A stretch of 64,000 nt of DNA from Ascidiaceihabitans sp034111945 (lineage in GTDB: Bacteria > Pseudomonadota > Alphaproteobacteria > Rhodobacterales > Rhodobacteraceae): contig JBLHSG010000015.1 of assembly GCA_047626725.1 (NCBI GenBank), positions 41,902-105,901 of the forward strand. Direction: 5' to 3'. Of this stretch, positions 52,583 to 61,621 are shown piece by piece. Under the pieces are notes generated by a model. The model did no database searches. It was not told where the DNA came from and saw nothing but the letters and a program-made list of their open reading frames with translations. Position 1 is the first letter of the stretch. Each line of letters opens with the position of its first letter. The translations under genes were made by a program, and so were the position numbers.

Positions 52583-53092
52583 ATGTCGTATCAACCACAT
52601 CACACTGACCCACACACCGCCCATATGCAGGGCTCTCATGATGATTATCAACAGCTGGCGGACCTGCCGTTTGATCCATTCGAAGTGCTGGTTCTGGAAA
52701 TCACGCGACATTTTATCGTTGGAATTCATCACCCTACGTCGCATGCGTGGATGGATGCGTTTTTTATCGCCGAAGACAGGATGGGTCAGCCGTATGGCGC
52801 ATTGGTCGCAAGCCACGTTCTAAAGGTCGTGAATGCTGTGCGCAAAACCCGCAGTGCCGGTTTTAATTACTGCAATCCGCACTGTCTGGAATGTGCGCGT
52901 TTTATCACACAAGAAGAACGATATTTGATCACAGCATTGTACAGTTTGCGGCGCGATAATCGTTCGCATGCGCAGACGCAGGCGATGTTGTTGTGCCAAG
53001 GCGAAGACGACACAAACGTCATAATGACGCTGAAACACCTCGCGTTAAGCATCAATGACCCGATGAATGAAAAAACAGGAGCAATGTCTTGA
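52583..53092 (+). CDS. Unknown protein with Cys motif, coupled to siderophore-interacting protein
   Basis: I do not recognise this 169-residue protein. It is soluble, with a His-rich N-terminus (YQPHHTDPHTAHMQGSHDD) and a central motif CNPHCLECARFIT, three Cys in eight residues, which could bind iron-sulfur or another metal. Helical content looks high. ATG 52583 was chosen because the frame before it crosses the promoter region. It ends exactly where the siderophore-interacting protein begins (TTGA overlap), so the two are translated together. Its promoter region has an iron box. A role in release or handling of iron from siderophores is inferred from context only. Confidence 0.75.
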   Translation: MSYQPHHTDPHTAHMQGSHDDYQQLADLPFDPFEVLVLEITRHFIVGIHHPTSHAWMDAFFIAEDRMGQPYGALVASHVLKVVNAVRKTRSAGFNYCNPHCLECARFITQEERYLITALYSLRRDNRSHAQTQAMLLCQGEDDTNVIMTLKHLALSINDPMNEKTGAMS

Positions 53093-53877
53093 AGGCACCT
53101 AAAAAAACACCGCGATCGTTAAGCGTCAGCGGCGTGCGCCATCTTACCCCGCACATGATCCGCGTGACGTTACAAGGCGATGACATCAAAGACATGGACG
53201 CCGGATGCGCAGGCGCAAATTGCAAAGTATTCCTGCCACAACACGATCAAACCCGTGACGGTTTTGCAGAACAGTTCAACACAGGGCCGCGCCCCGACGT
53301 GCGCACATATACCGTGCGCCACATTCGTCCTGAACTGGGTGAAATGGATATTGATTTTGTTGATCATGGCGACGGCGGACCAGCATCCGCATGGGCACGT
53401 GCCGCGCGCGTTGGATCATTCTGTGGCTTTGCAGGCCCCGGTCCGGTCAAGGTTACCGAGTTTTACGCCGATCACTATCTTGTCGTCGCAGATATGTCCG
53501 CCTTGCCCGTTGCAGCAGCCACATTAGAAGCCATGCCCCGAGACGCAGTTGGCGATGCATATTTCGAAATCACGCACCCTGATGACGCACAGATCATCGA
53601 TGCCCCAGCCGGAGTACGCCAGCACTGGTTGATCCACCCCGATGCCCATGCGCCAAGCACGCAGTTGATTGAAAAAGTGCAGTCTTGGGCGTGGCCAACC
53701 GGTACTGTCCAGACATGTATTGCCGGTGAAAGTAGCGTGATCAAAGCACTGCGTCACCACATCACCAACGAGCGGGGGCTTCCGAAAAACGATTGCTATA
53801 TTTCAGGATATTGGAAAATTGGCCTGATCGAAGACGAGCATCAGGAAATGAAAAGGGCACAAACAGCATCTGCCTAG
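53089..53877 (+). CDS. Siderophore-interacting FAD-dependent ferric reductase
   Basis: This 262-residue SIP/ViuB-type flavoreductase has the FAD-binding motif VRTYTVRH (Arg-x-Tyr-Thr-x-Arg), DIDFVDHGDGGPASAWARAARVG and C-terminal SIP_C motif YISGYWKIGLIEDEHQE. Such enzymes reduce ferric siderophores in the cytoplasm with NAD(P)H or ferredoxin, releasing ferrous iron. The start is TTG 53089, overlapping the stop of the unknown Cys protein. It fits downstream of the ABC importer at 48-51 kb in one uptake route. Confidence 0.92.
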   Translation: MKAPKKTPRSLSVSGVRHLTPHMIRVTLQGDDIKDMDAGCAGANCKVFLPQHDQTRDGFAEQFNTGPRPDVRTYTVRHIRPELGEMDIDFVDHGDGGPASAWARAARVGSFCGFAGPGPVKVTEFYADHYLVVADMSALPVAAATLEAMPRDAVGDAYFEITHPDDAQIIDAPAGVRQHWLIHPDAHAPSTQLIEKVQSWAWPTGTVQTCIAGESSVIKALRHHITNERGLPKNDCYISGYWKIGLIEDEHQEMKRAQTASA

Positions 53878-53901
53878 ATTGATTGCTGGTGGCTGGTAAA
53901 C

Positions 53902-54681
53902 CTAGGCGCTCAAGCTTTGAACATCAGGGGCAATGCCGCCAATCCGTTTGCTTACAGCATTTGCTGACGCCATCAGTTCTGGTGCCCATTTGACCAATTC
54001 ATTCAGGCTGTAACGGGTGTGCACCGACCATATATTCAACACCGCGATGGGTTCGCTCATGTAGTTGAAAATCGGGGCCGATATGCCGACCAGATGATCG
54101 TATTCTTCGCGGTCATTGGTCGCATACCCCTGCACACGGACCTGCTGGATAGCTGTCAAAAACGCTGATTGAGACGTCAATGTGCGCGACGTGGGTTGTG
54201 CAAAATCGTAACCCTCAAACTTTGCCACCAGAACGCTGTCAGGTAAAAATGCACACAACGCTTTGCCTGACGCAGAGCAGTGCATCGGCTCGCGCATTCC
54301 CGGCCTTTGATGGGCACCAAGGGTGTGGTTTGCCTCAAGCATACGCAGGTAAACCACCTCCAGCCCGCTTGGCACACCGATGGTCACATTGCTATCGCAC
54401 AGCCCATGCAGACGCACCATTTCATCCAACGCGACCGCCTGAATATCATACCCCGCATAGGCATTGCGCACGAGGTCAAAGACCTTGGGACCCAGTAAAT
54501 ACGTCTTGCTCGCCTTGTCGAATTGCAGCACGTTTTCAGCGACACCAATCGACAGCAGACGGTGCATTGTGCTTTTGTTCAGGCCCGATTTCACCACCAG
54601 TTCGGAAAATGTCAAAGGCGCGCGCGCCTCGCTGATCAAGGTCAGCAGGGACATAAGTTTGGCGATGATCGAACTTTGCAT
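53902..54681 (-). CDS. IclR-family transcriptional regulator
   Basis: This 259-residue regulator has an N-terminal winged HTH (LMSLLTLISEARAPLTFSELVVKSGLNKSTMHRLL) and a C-terminal IclR effector domain (about 75-250: CSASGKALCAFLP, RVQGYATNDREEYDHLVGISAPIF). It begins 13 bp after ptsP on the same strand, so it is probably cotranscribed with it. The ligand and targets are unknown; no obvious catabolic operon adjoins. Confidence 0.93.
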   Translation of the reverse strand: MQSSIIAKLMSLLTLISEARAPLTFSELVVKSGLNKSTMHRLLSIGVAENVLQFDKASKTYLLGPKVFDLVRNAYAGYDIQAVALDEMVRLHGLCDSNVTIGVPSGLEVVYLRMLEANHTLGAHQRPGMREPMHCSASGKALCAFLPDSVLVAKFEGYDFAQPTSRTLTSQSAFLTAIQQVRVQGYATNDREEYDHLVGISAPIFNYMSEPIAVLNIWSVHTRYSLNELVKWAPELMASANAVSKRIGGIAPDVQSLSA

Positions 54682-54694
54682 GCAGACGCGCCCC

Positions 54695-56932
54695 TTAGTT
54701 TTGCTGGCGCAAATAATCCATCACGGCGGGCCGTACAGACATTTCGCCACGATGGCGCGCGTCCATAATCACCTTGCGCACATCTTGCAAATTCGACCGG
54801 CGCAGCAGGCTTTTTATTGGCCCGATTGACGCAGGTCGCATCGACAAACTGCGCAATCCAATAGCCGCTAAACACAACGCTTCGACAGGACGCCCGGCAT
54901 CTTCGCCACAAAAAGAAACCGGCGTGTTTGTGTCTTGGCAACGTTCCACGATCTGTTCCAAAAAGCTAAGAAAGCTGACGTTTAGCGTGTCATAACGCCG
55001 GCGCACACGTTCGTTTTCACGGTCAGCGGCAAAAAAGAACTGCTTTAGATCATTGCCACCAATCGACAGAAAATCGACATCTTCAAAAAACTTTCGTGGC
55101 GCAAATCCCAAGCTTGGCGTCTCTAACATCGCGCCAATTTCGACCGATGCAGGCAGCACATGGCCCAGTTTTTCCTCACCCGCCATTGCCTTGTCAAACG
55201 CGGCACGCGCTTGGGTGTATTCTTCGTATTGGGCGACAAACGGGAACATCACGGTCAACGGGCGACCTGCCGCGGCACGGATTAACGCTTGCAACTGCAT
55301 GCGCAAAATCCCCGGTTTATCAAGGCCCACACGGATCGCACGCCAGCCCAGCGCCGGGTTCGGTTCATCATTGGGTTTCATGTAGGGCAGTACTTTGTCC
55401 GACCCGATATCAAGCGTGCGAAAGATCACGCGCTTGCCGGGGGCCGCATCCAGAACCCGACTATAAAGCGCGCTCAGCTCGGACCGTTTGGGCATTTGGC
55501 TGCGTACCAAAAACTGCAGTTCGGTACGAAACAGCCCGACGCCTTCGGCACCTGAACTTTCCAAAGACGGCAGATCCGCCATCAAACCGGCGTTCATGTT
55601 CAGCTCGATAATCGCGCCGCATTTGGTTTCAGCCTTCTTGTCGCGGATCGAAACATAGCGTTGCTGCGCCTGCGCTTCCATGGCGATTTTGTCACGAAAC
55701 GCGGCCACAACGCTGTCATCTGGACGCAGATGCACGATGCCCTGTTCGCCGTCGACCATCACGTGATCGCCGTTTAATGCCTCGGTTGTGATCCGGCCCA
55801 CGTGCACGATCAACGGGATCGCAAGCGCGCGCGCGACGATCGCCGCGTGTGATCCGACAGACCCCGCCTCAAGGATAATGCCCTTTAGGCCGCGTCCGTA
55901 ATCCAGCAGTTCAGCAGGGCCAATGTTACGCGCGACCAGGATCGGATCAACCGGCATTTCAGCACCGGTATCAGCACCCTGCCCCGTCAAAATCCGCAAC
56001 ATCCGATTGGACAGATCATCCAAATCGCTAAGCCGTTCGCGCAGGTAATTGTCGGTCACAGTTTCCATGCGGGCACGCGCCACGGATTGCTCTTTTTCGA
56101 CGGCAGCCTCGGCACTTAGGCCACGGCTGATGTCTTCTTGCATCCGGCGCATCCAGCCTTTGGAATTGGCAAACATGCGGTATGCTTCAAGCACTTGGCG
56201 CTGTTCTCCGTCCCCAGCCATTTCCAGCATTTTGTCGACGCCAACGCGCAATTCCTCGACCGCTTCGGTCAGGCGTTCCAATTCGCGGTGCGGGTCATCC
56301 GAAATCGGGTTCGTGACCACAACGCGTGGTTCGTGCAGCCAAATGTGACCTTCGGCGACACCTTCTTGGGCCACGGTGCCACGCAACATCGTAGGCTGCG
56401 AATGGCGCGCTGACATTGCCGCCCCTTCGCCCACAAACGCACCCAGTTCGGTCATTTCGGCCAAGACCATCGCGACAACCTCGAGCGCGTAAACCTCGTC
56501 CGGGGAAAACAGGCGTGCCGCCTTGGATTGGACAACCAAAACGCCCAGCGCCTCGCCCAAGCGCTGCACAGGCACACCCAAGAAAGAGGAGTAAATTTCT
56601 TCGCCGGTTTCGGGCATAAACCGGAACCCTTTGGACCCCGGCGCATCGGCGGTATTGATCACAACCCGGCGCTTTGCGACACGACCAACAAGGCCCTCGC
56701 CCAGCTTCATGCGGGTCTGGTGAACCGACTCCGCATTCAGACCTTCGGACGCACATAATTCCAGCGTATCTTCGTCGCGAAACAGATAGATCGAACACAC
56801 TTCGCAACCGATGCTATCCGCGATCAGTTGGGTAATTTTATCCAAGCGCACTTGGCCGGCTTCTTCGCCCGCCATGGTGTCGCGCAAGCGGACAAGCAGC
56901 TTGCGGCTTTCGGTTTCAAACTTTTCGGCCAT
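54695..56932 (-). CDS. ptsP: PEP-protein phosphotransferase EI-Ntr
   Basis: This 745-residue first enzyme of the nitrogen-related PTS has an N-terminal GAF domain (about 25-165), a PTS N-domain (about 180-310), the phosphohistidine swivel with His362 in GSVGSHAAIVARALAIPLIVH, and a C-terminal PEP-binding TIM barrel (SGAEGVGLFRTELQFL, RTLDIGSDKVLPYM, SVEIGAMLETPS, FCGEDAGR). It transfers phosphate from PEP to NPr and on to EIIA-Ntr, which regulates nitrogen and potassium responses. It follows lysC, as in many Rhodobacterales. Confidence 0.96.
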   Translation of the reverse strand: MAEKFETESRKLLVRLRDTMAGEEAGQVRLDKITQLIADSIGCEVCSIYLFRDEDTLELCASEGLNAESVHQTRMKLGEGLVGRVAKRRVVINTADAPGSKGFRFMPETGEEIYSSFLGVPVQRLGEALGVLVVQSKAARLFSPDEVYALEVVAMVLAEMTELGAFVGEGAAMSARHSQPTMLRGTVAQEGVAEGHIWLHEPRVVVTNPISDDPHRELERLTEAVEELRVGVDKMLEMAGDGEQRQVLEAYRMFANSKGWMRRMQEDISRGLSAEAAVEKEQSVARARMETVTDNYLRERLSDLDDLSNRMLRILTGQGADTGAEMPVDPILVARNIGPAELLDYGRGLKGIILEAGSVGSHAAIVARALAIPLIVHVGRITTEALNGDHVMVDGEQGIVHLRPDDSVVAAFRDKIAMEAQAQQRYVSIRDKKAETKCGAIIELNMNAGLMADLPSLESSGAEGVGLFRTELQFLVRSQMPKRSELSALYSRVLDAAPGKRVIFRTLDIGSDKVLPYMKPNDEPNPALGWRAIRVGLDKPGILRMQLQALIRAAAGRPLTVMFPFVAQYEEYTQARAAFDKAMAGEEKLGHVLPASVEIGAMLETPSLGFAPRKFFEDVDFLSIGGNDLKQFFFAADRENERVRRRYDTLNVSFLSFLEQIVERCQDTNTPVSFCGEDAGRPVEALCLAAIGLRSLSMRPASIGPIKSLLRRSNLQDVRKVIMDARHRGEMSVRPAVMDYLRQQN

Positions 56933-56977
56933 TTTGGCACGTGTCCCCCGGGCCCTGTCCCACCCAAAAGGATGAGG

Positions 56978-58216
56978 TCAGGCCGCTTTGTCTAACTCAA
57001 ACGCATCATGCAGGGCTTGAACGGCAAGTTCCATGTATTTCCGGTCTATCAGCACCGAAATCTTGATCTCGGATGTCGTGATAACCTTGATATTGATACC
57101 TTCCGCACTCAATACTTGGAACATCTTGGCAGCGACCCCGGTGTGGCTGCGCATGCCGATTCCAACGACCGACACTTTGGCGACGTCAACATCAGCAATC
57201 AGTTCGGCGTAATTGATGGTTCCGGCGTCTTTGGCCGCGTCCATTGCCGCCTCTGCGCGCGTGACCTGATCGGTGGGGCAACTGAATGTCATGTCAGTGC
57301 GCCCTTCTTCGGAAATGTTCTGAACGATCATGTCGACGTTCACACCGGCCTCGGACAAAGCGGTAAAGATCAACGCCGCAATCCCCGGACGATCCGCGAC
57401 CGAAATCAGCGTCATTTTGGCTTCGTCCCGTACAAACGCGACCCCTGCTACAACATTGCTTTCCATGATTTCCTCCTCATCGCAGACCAGCGTTCCAGCT
57501 TCGTCTGACTGTTCCTCAAAACTGCTAAGCACGCGCAGCTTGACCTTAAAACGCATCGCCAATTCTACCGAACGGGTCTGCAAAACTTTGGCCCCAAGGG
57601 ATGCCAATTCCAACATTTCCTCAAACGCGATCCGGTCGAGTTTGCGCGCTTTTGAACACACGCGTGGATCAGTGGTATAGACCCCGTCGACGTCGGTATA
57701 AATGTCGCAACGCTCTGCTTCAAATGCGGCGGCAAATGCCACGGCGGTTGTATCGGACCCGCCGCGCCCCAGTGTCGTGATCCGGCCCTCAGGGCTGACC
57801 CCTTGGAAACCCGCAACAACGGCAACCTTCATTCCGGCCGCAAAACTGGCCATGATATTGTCAGACGGAATTGCTTCGATCCGTGCAGCGGCGTGGGCGG
57901 ATGTGGTTTGCACCGGCACCTGCCAACCTTGCCAAGACCGCGCAGGCACGGCCATTTCTTGCAAGGTCAAAGCCATCAAACCGGCGGTCACATTTTCGCC
58001 CGACGACACAATCGCATCATATTCGCGCGCGTCATACATGGGTGCTGTTTCATTCACCCAGCCGACCAGTTCATTGGTCTTGCCCGACATCGCCGATACG
58101 ATCACGATCACCTCGTAACCTTTGGCCACTTCAACGCCGACACGTTTTGCCGCGCGGCGGATGCGGTCCAAAGTGGCCACAGACGTGCCACCAAATTTCA
58201 TCACAAGAACAGGCAT
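56978..58216 (-). CDS. lysC: Aspartate kinase
   Basis: This 412-residue enzyme catalyses the first step of lysine, threonine and methionine synthesis. The catalytic domain shows KFGGTSV (7-13), SAMSGKTNELV, SSGENVTAGLMAL and TTLGRGGSDTTAVAFAAA; two ACT regulatory domains follow (about 265-405), indicating feedback control by lysine and threonine. It lies 45 bp upstream of ptsP. Confidence 0.97.
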   Translation of the reverse strand: MPVLVMKFGGTSVATLDRIRRAAKRVGVEVAKGYEVIVIVSAMSGKTNELVGWVNETAPMYDAREYDAIVSSGENVTAGLMALTLQEMAVPARSWQGWQVPVQTTSAHAAARIEAIPSDNIMASFAAGMKVAVVAGFQGVSPEGRITTLGRGGSDTTAVAFAAAFEAERCDIYTDVDGVYTTDPRVCSKARKLDRIAFEEMLELASLGAKVLQTRSVELAMRFKVKLRVLSSFEEQSDEAGTLVCDEEEIMESNVVAGVAFVRDEAKMTLISVADRPGIAALIFTALSEAGVNVDMIVQNISEEGRTDMTFSCPTDQVTRAEAAMDAAKDAGTINYAELIADVDVAKVSVVGIGMRSHTGVAAKMFQVLSAEGINIKVITTSEIKISVLIDRKYMELAVQALHDAFELDKAA

Positions 58217-58340
58217 AAATCCCTCACATCGCTCGCATGCAACGCGCTTTACGCGCCATCGGGGTTAACTGCAAGACAACTAGGTCATCGCAGGTAAATC
58301 GAGCGGGACAAATCGTATGATCACGCAGGCCAAAAAGCGG

Positions 58341-58985
58341 TCAGTAATCGTGCGCACGGCCATCCCATGTTTCAAAACATCCCGTGGTCGCCATATTCAG
58401 CGCATCAAACCGCAACGCCAATCCTTGCACCGATGCATCCACGGAAATGTCAGCCGTTTCACCGCCCATATCCGTCTGCACCCAACCGGGGTGATAGATG
58501 CCAATCGCGATCCCTTCGGGTTTCAAATCAGTCGACATATTGCGCCCCATGTTAAGGACCGCCGCCTTGGACGCGCGGTACATATAGCTGCCCCCTGGGG
58601 CATGGGTACTGGACGCCATTTGCGACGAAATGATCGCGATTTTTGGCGCATCAGCCAGCCGCAACATTGGTAACATGTGCTGGATCGACAAAAACACGCC
58701 CGTCACATTGGCCGCAAATGTCGCCGCCCACATGTCAGCGCCATAGCCTTCGTTCAGGTCTTCTTGTTTGTCGAGATAGACACCGGCATTGCACACCAAC
58801 AAATCGATCGGGCGATCTGCCAAGGCGTCGGCCATCGCGGCGTGATCACTGGGGCGCGTCACGTCCAACTGAATATCGGACGCCACGGAGCGACCCGTGC
58901 CCGTCACATCATGGCCCGCGTCTTTGTACAGGGCGGCCAAACCGGCACCAATCCCGCGGCTCGCGCCGGTAATCACAACATGCAT
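58341..58985 (-). CDS. SDR-family oxidoreductase
   Basis: This 214-residue short-chain dehydrogenase of the C-factor/CsgA-like group has TGASRGIG (6-13), CNAGV, catalytic Ser in IAIISSQMASS and Tyr/Lys in YMYRASKAAVLNMG. I chose ATG 58985. It begins 4 bp after the DUF1178 gene stop, so the two form an operon. The substrate is unknown. Confidence 0.92.
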   Translation of the reverse strand: MHVVITGASRGIGAGLAALYKDAGHDVTGTGRSVASDIQLDVTRPSDHAAMADALADRPIDLLVCNAGVYLDKQEDLNEGYGADMWAATFAANVTGVFLSIQHMLPMLRLADAPKIAIISSQMASSTHAPGGSYMYRASKAAVLNMGRNMSTDLKPEGIAIGIYHPGWVQTDMGGETADISVDASVQGLALRFDALNMATTGCFETWDGRAHDY

Positions 58986-58989
58986 AGAA

Positions 58990-59439
58990 TTAGTTCGCTT
59001 TCGCTTTTGGAAAAAAGGGCAACGGCACAACCGGAATACCGTCTTCGATCAGGGCTTTGGCCTGTTCTGCGTTTGCGGTGCCGTAAATCGAGCGTTCAGG
59101 TTCGTCACCCGAATGCATTTCACGCGCCGTTTTGGTGAATTCTGTTCCCACATAATCCGAATTTGCCTCGACCTGTTTGCGCATTTCGCGCAGCGCAACT
59201 TCGGTTTCGGATTGGGGTGCGCTTAGGGCCGTCGACGGCTCGGGCGTTTGATCTGTTGTCTGAACCGCATTGCGCGCAGGGCGGACTTTGGGCGTCATCA
59301 ACGATTTTGTGATCTCGGAACTGCCGCACACTGCACAGGTCACATGCCCGCCGGTCGCTAATTTTTCAAACGCATCCGCAGACTGAAACCAGCTGTCAAA
59401 GCTGTGCTGTTGGTCACATTTGAGCGTGTACTTTATCAT
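58990..59439 (-). CDS. DUF1178 family protein
   Basis: This 149-residue protein starts MIKYTLKCDQQHSFDSWFQSADAFEKLATGGHVTCAVCGSS, the conserved DUF1178 opening with four-Cys-type pattern (Cys8 and the CAVC pair) that may bind zinc. The middle part is variable and charged, and the end (YGTANAEQAKALIEDGIPVVPLPFFPKAKAN) is conserved. Function unknown. It is upstream partner of the SDR gene. Confidence 0.92.
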   Translation of the reverse strand: MIKYTLKCDQQHSFDSWFQSADAFEKLATGGHVTCAVCGSSEITKSLMTPKVRPARNAVQTTDQTPEPSTALSAPQSETEVALREMRKQVEANSDYVGTEFTKTAREMHSGDEPERSIYGTANAEQAKALIEDGIPVVPLPFFPKAKAN

Positions 59440-59519
59440 GATCTCTCTGATGTTGGGCGGGTGCGCGCTGCATCAATGATGATCGCCATCAGCCACCAAA
59501 GCAAGCCGTGATCCGCAGA

Positions 59520-59993
59520 TCAGGCGGCCTGACGTGGATCAAAGTCTTTTAAAATCCGCGCCAGTTCCGGTTCGTCCACCAATTTGGCGGCCTGCTTGCG
59601 GCTGACCCACTTGCGAACGCGCTGTCCTGCCTCGGGATAGGCCTTGGACATCGACTTGACCTTGATCGCGTAAACCACTGCTACACAAGGTAAATCCACC
59701 TCGCCTTCCGTGATCTTGGCGTAAGAATACAAACCCAGTGGCGCGCTGCTGACTTTGCCCTCAACGCCGGCTTCTTCCCATGCTTCTTGGGCCGCAGAAT
59801 CCGCGGGTGTTTTGCCATCCATCGGCCAACCTTTGGGCACAATCCAACGTTTTGTCCCACGTGAGGTAATCACTAGGATTTGGACTTTGTCTTTGACGAC
59901 ACGATAGCACAGTGCGGCGAATTGCGTGCGCACATCGCTTTTGTGTGCGCCGCGAACGCTCAGAGGAAGCTGCTTGATCTTGGGGGCGGTCAT
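59520..59993 (-). CDS. Nudix hydrolase
   Basis: This 157-residue protein has a Nudix box GKTPADSAAQEAWEEAGVEG with the expected Glu residues, preceded by WIVPKGWPMDG as in the diphosphoinositol-polyphosphate-type group. The bacterial members hydrolyse nucleoside diphosphate derivatives or diadenosine polyphosphates; the substrate here is unproven. It is a single gene, divergent from modABC. Confidence 0.92.
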   Translation of the reverse strand: MTAPKIKQLPLSVRGAHKSDVRTQFAALCYRVVKDKVQILVITSRGTKRWIVPKGWPMDGKTPADSAAQEAWEEAGVEGKVSSAPLGLYSYAKITEGEVDLPCVAVVYAIKVKSMSKAYPEAGQRVRKWVSRKQAAKLVDEPELARILKDFDPRQAA

Positions 59994-60022
59994 TGCCTGC
60001 CTTTTTGCTTTTGTTTCGGCAG

Positions 60023-60038
60023 ATATAGCTGGTTATAT
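60023..60038. promoter_or_regulatory. Possible Mo-box (ModE/MopA-type site) upstream of modA
   Basis: ATATA-GCTGGT-TATAT is a 5-bp inverted repeat with a 6-bp centre, close to the core of molybdate-regulator sites (TATATA-N6-TATATA type). It lies 147 bp upstream of the modA start and just upstream of the divergent Nudix gene. The flanking CG pairs of the full consensus are missing, so the call is tentative. No modE gene is in the window. Confidence 0.4.
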
Positions 60039-60184
60039 GAGGAAATTCCAGCCCCAGCGTATATCTGGCATCAAAGTGATAGGATCACGGTCTGCCCCCT
60101 TCCGTTTCACATCAAGGTTAACGCGGGATGAATTGACCGCTAATCAGCTTGTGCCACGTCACAGGCTGGGGAATAGTCCGCAAG

Positions 60185-60916
60185 ATGAGCATTTTTGCAC
60201 ATATCAGAGCCATTGGGCTGGTCGTCGCGGCAATGACAGCGCCCTGTGCGGTTTCAGCCAAGGATTTAACGGTGTTTGCCGCCGCATCCTTGCGCGGTGC
60301 ATTGGACGAAATCGCCGGTCTTAGCGCGGACAACATCACATTGTCTTACGCCGGATCAGGATTGATCGCGCGCCAAGTGTCACAAGGTGCGCCTGCGGAT
60401 GTGGTCGTTTTGGCACATCCAATCTGGATGGACTGGCTGACCGAAAAGGACCTTTTGATCGCGGGTACACGCACAGACGTCGCCGCAAACACGCTGGCGG
60501 TTATTGCCCCCGCGCCTTCACCCGATCAAGACCTTAATCAGATCCTAAAAACCAACCGCATTGCGATGGGCCAGCGTGACGCCGTGCCCGCGGGAATTTA
60601 CGCCAAACAATGGCTTGAAACCACTGGACTTTGGGCTGACATCGAGGCGAACGTGATCGAAACCGACGACGTGCGCCTTGCCCTTGCCCTTGTGGCGCGC
60701 GGCGATGTGCCTGTCGGGATTACATACCGGTCCGATGCGCTGTCCGACCCACGCGTGCGGATTATGCACGACATCAATCCAACCACGCACAGCCCGATCC
60801 GCTATCCTGCTGCGGCGATAACGGACGAGGGGCGCGCGTTTATGATGGTTCTGACATCGCCGCACGCGCAGGATATTTTTCGATCCCACGGCTTTGCGCC
60901 GCTTGTGCAGGATTAG
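60185..60916 (+). CDS. modA: Molybdate-binding protein ModA
   Basis: This 243-residue periplasmic binding protein has a signal peptide (about 1-24, CAVSAKDL). The mature start LTVFAAASLRGALDEIA and the motif LSYAGSGLIARQVSQGAPADVVV carry the Ser residues that hold the oxyanion. C-terminal RYPAAAITDEGRAFMMVL follows the family. It supplies molybdate to ModB. ATG 60185 was chosen as the only start giving a proper signal peptide. Confidence 0.93.
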   Translation: MSIFAHIRAIGLVVAAMTAPCAVSAKDLTVFAAASLRGALDEIAGLSADNITLSYAGSGLIARQVSQGAPADVVVLAHPIWMDWLTEKDLLIAGTRTDVAANTLAVIAPAPSPDQDLNQILKTNRIAMGQRDAVPAGIYAKQWLETTGLWADIEANVIETDDVRLALALVARGDVPVGITYRSDALSDPRVRIMHDINPTTHSPIRYPAAAITDEGRAFMMVLTSPHAQDIFRSHGFAPLVQD

Positions 60917-60919
60917 CGG

Positions 60920-61621
60920 ATGTTGAACCTAGATACCGCCAGCTGGGATGCCTTACGCCTGTCTTTGCTGGTCTCAAGCACGGCGACAATCTGCGCGCTG
61001 CCACTGGCGTTATGGGTTGCATGGCTGTTGGCGCGCGGACGTTTTCGGGGCAAAGCAGTGCTAAGCGCGGTGGTCCATCTGCCCCTCGTTTTGCCCCCTG
61101 TTGTGACGGGATATTTGCTGTTGATGGCCTTTGGGCGCAGCGGGCCAATCGGGCAATTTCTGGACAATGTGTTCGGGATCAGCATCGCATTCAAATGGAC
61201 AGGCGCGGTACTGGCCGCTGTTATTATGGGTTTTCCGTTAATGGTACGCGCCATGCGTTTGGCCATCGAAGCGGTTGATCCCAAGCTCGAGGCCGCCGCC
61301 GCAACCTTGGGTGCGTCGCCGCGATCCGTATTTTTCAGCGTTACATTACCGCTGATCAGCCCCGGTATTTTGGCCGGCAGCGTCATGGGATTTGCCAAGG
61401 CGATTGGCGAATTCGGGGCCACAATCACATTTGTCGCCAACATCCCCGGCCAGACACAAACGTTGCCGTCAGCGATTTATGCGTTCCTGCAGGTCCCCGG
61501 CGGTGAAAGCCGCGCAACTGTCCTGGTGATCTGGGCGTGCATCATCGCAATCGGGGCGGTTTTGGTTTCAGAATGGCTGGCCCAGCGCGTCGCACGACGT
61601 ATTCGCGGGGGCCACGCATGA
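60920..61621 (+). CDS. modB: Molybdate ABC permease ModB
   Basis: This 233-residue permease has about five transmembrane helices and the EAA-loop motif VDPKLEAAAATLGASPRSVFFSVTLPLISPGILAG, which contacts ModC. It starts 3 bp after modA and overlaps modC by four bases (ATGA). It forms the membrane channel for molybdate. Confidence 0.95.
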   Translation: MLNLDTASWDALRLSLLVSSTATICALPLALWVAWLLARGRFRGKAVLSAVVHLPLVLPPVVTGYLLLMAFGRSGPIGQFLDNVFGISIAFKWTGAVLAAVIMGFPLMVRAMRLAIEAVDPKLEAAAATLGASPRSVFFSVTLPLISPGILAGSVMGFAKAIGEFGATITFVANIPGQTQTLPSAIYAFLQVPGGESRATVLVIWACIIAIGAVLVSEWLAQRVARRIRGGHA

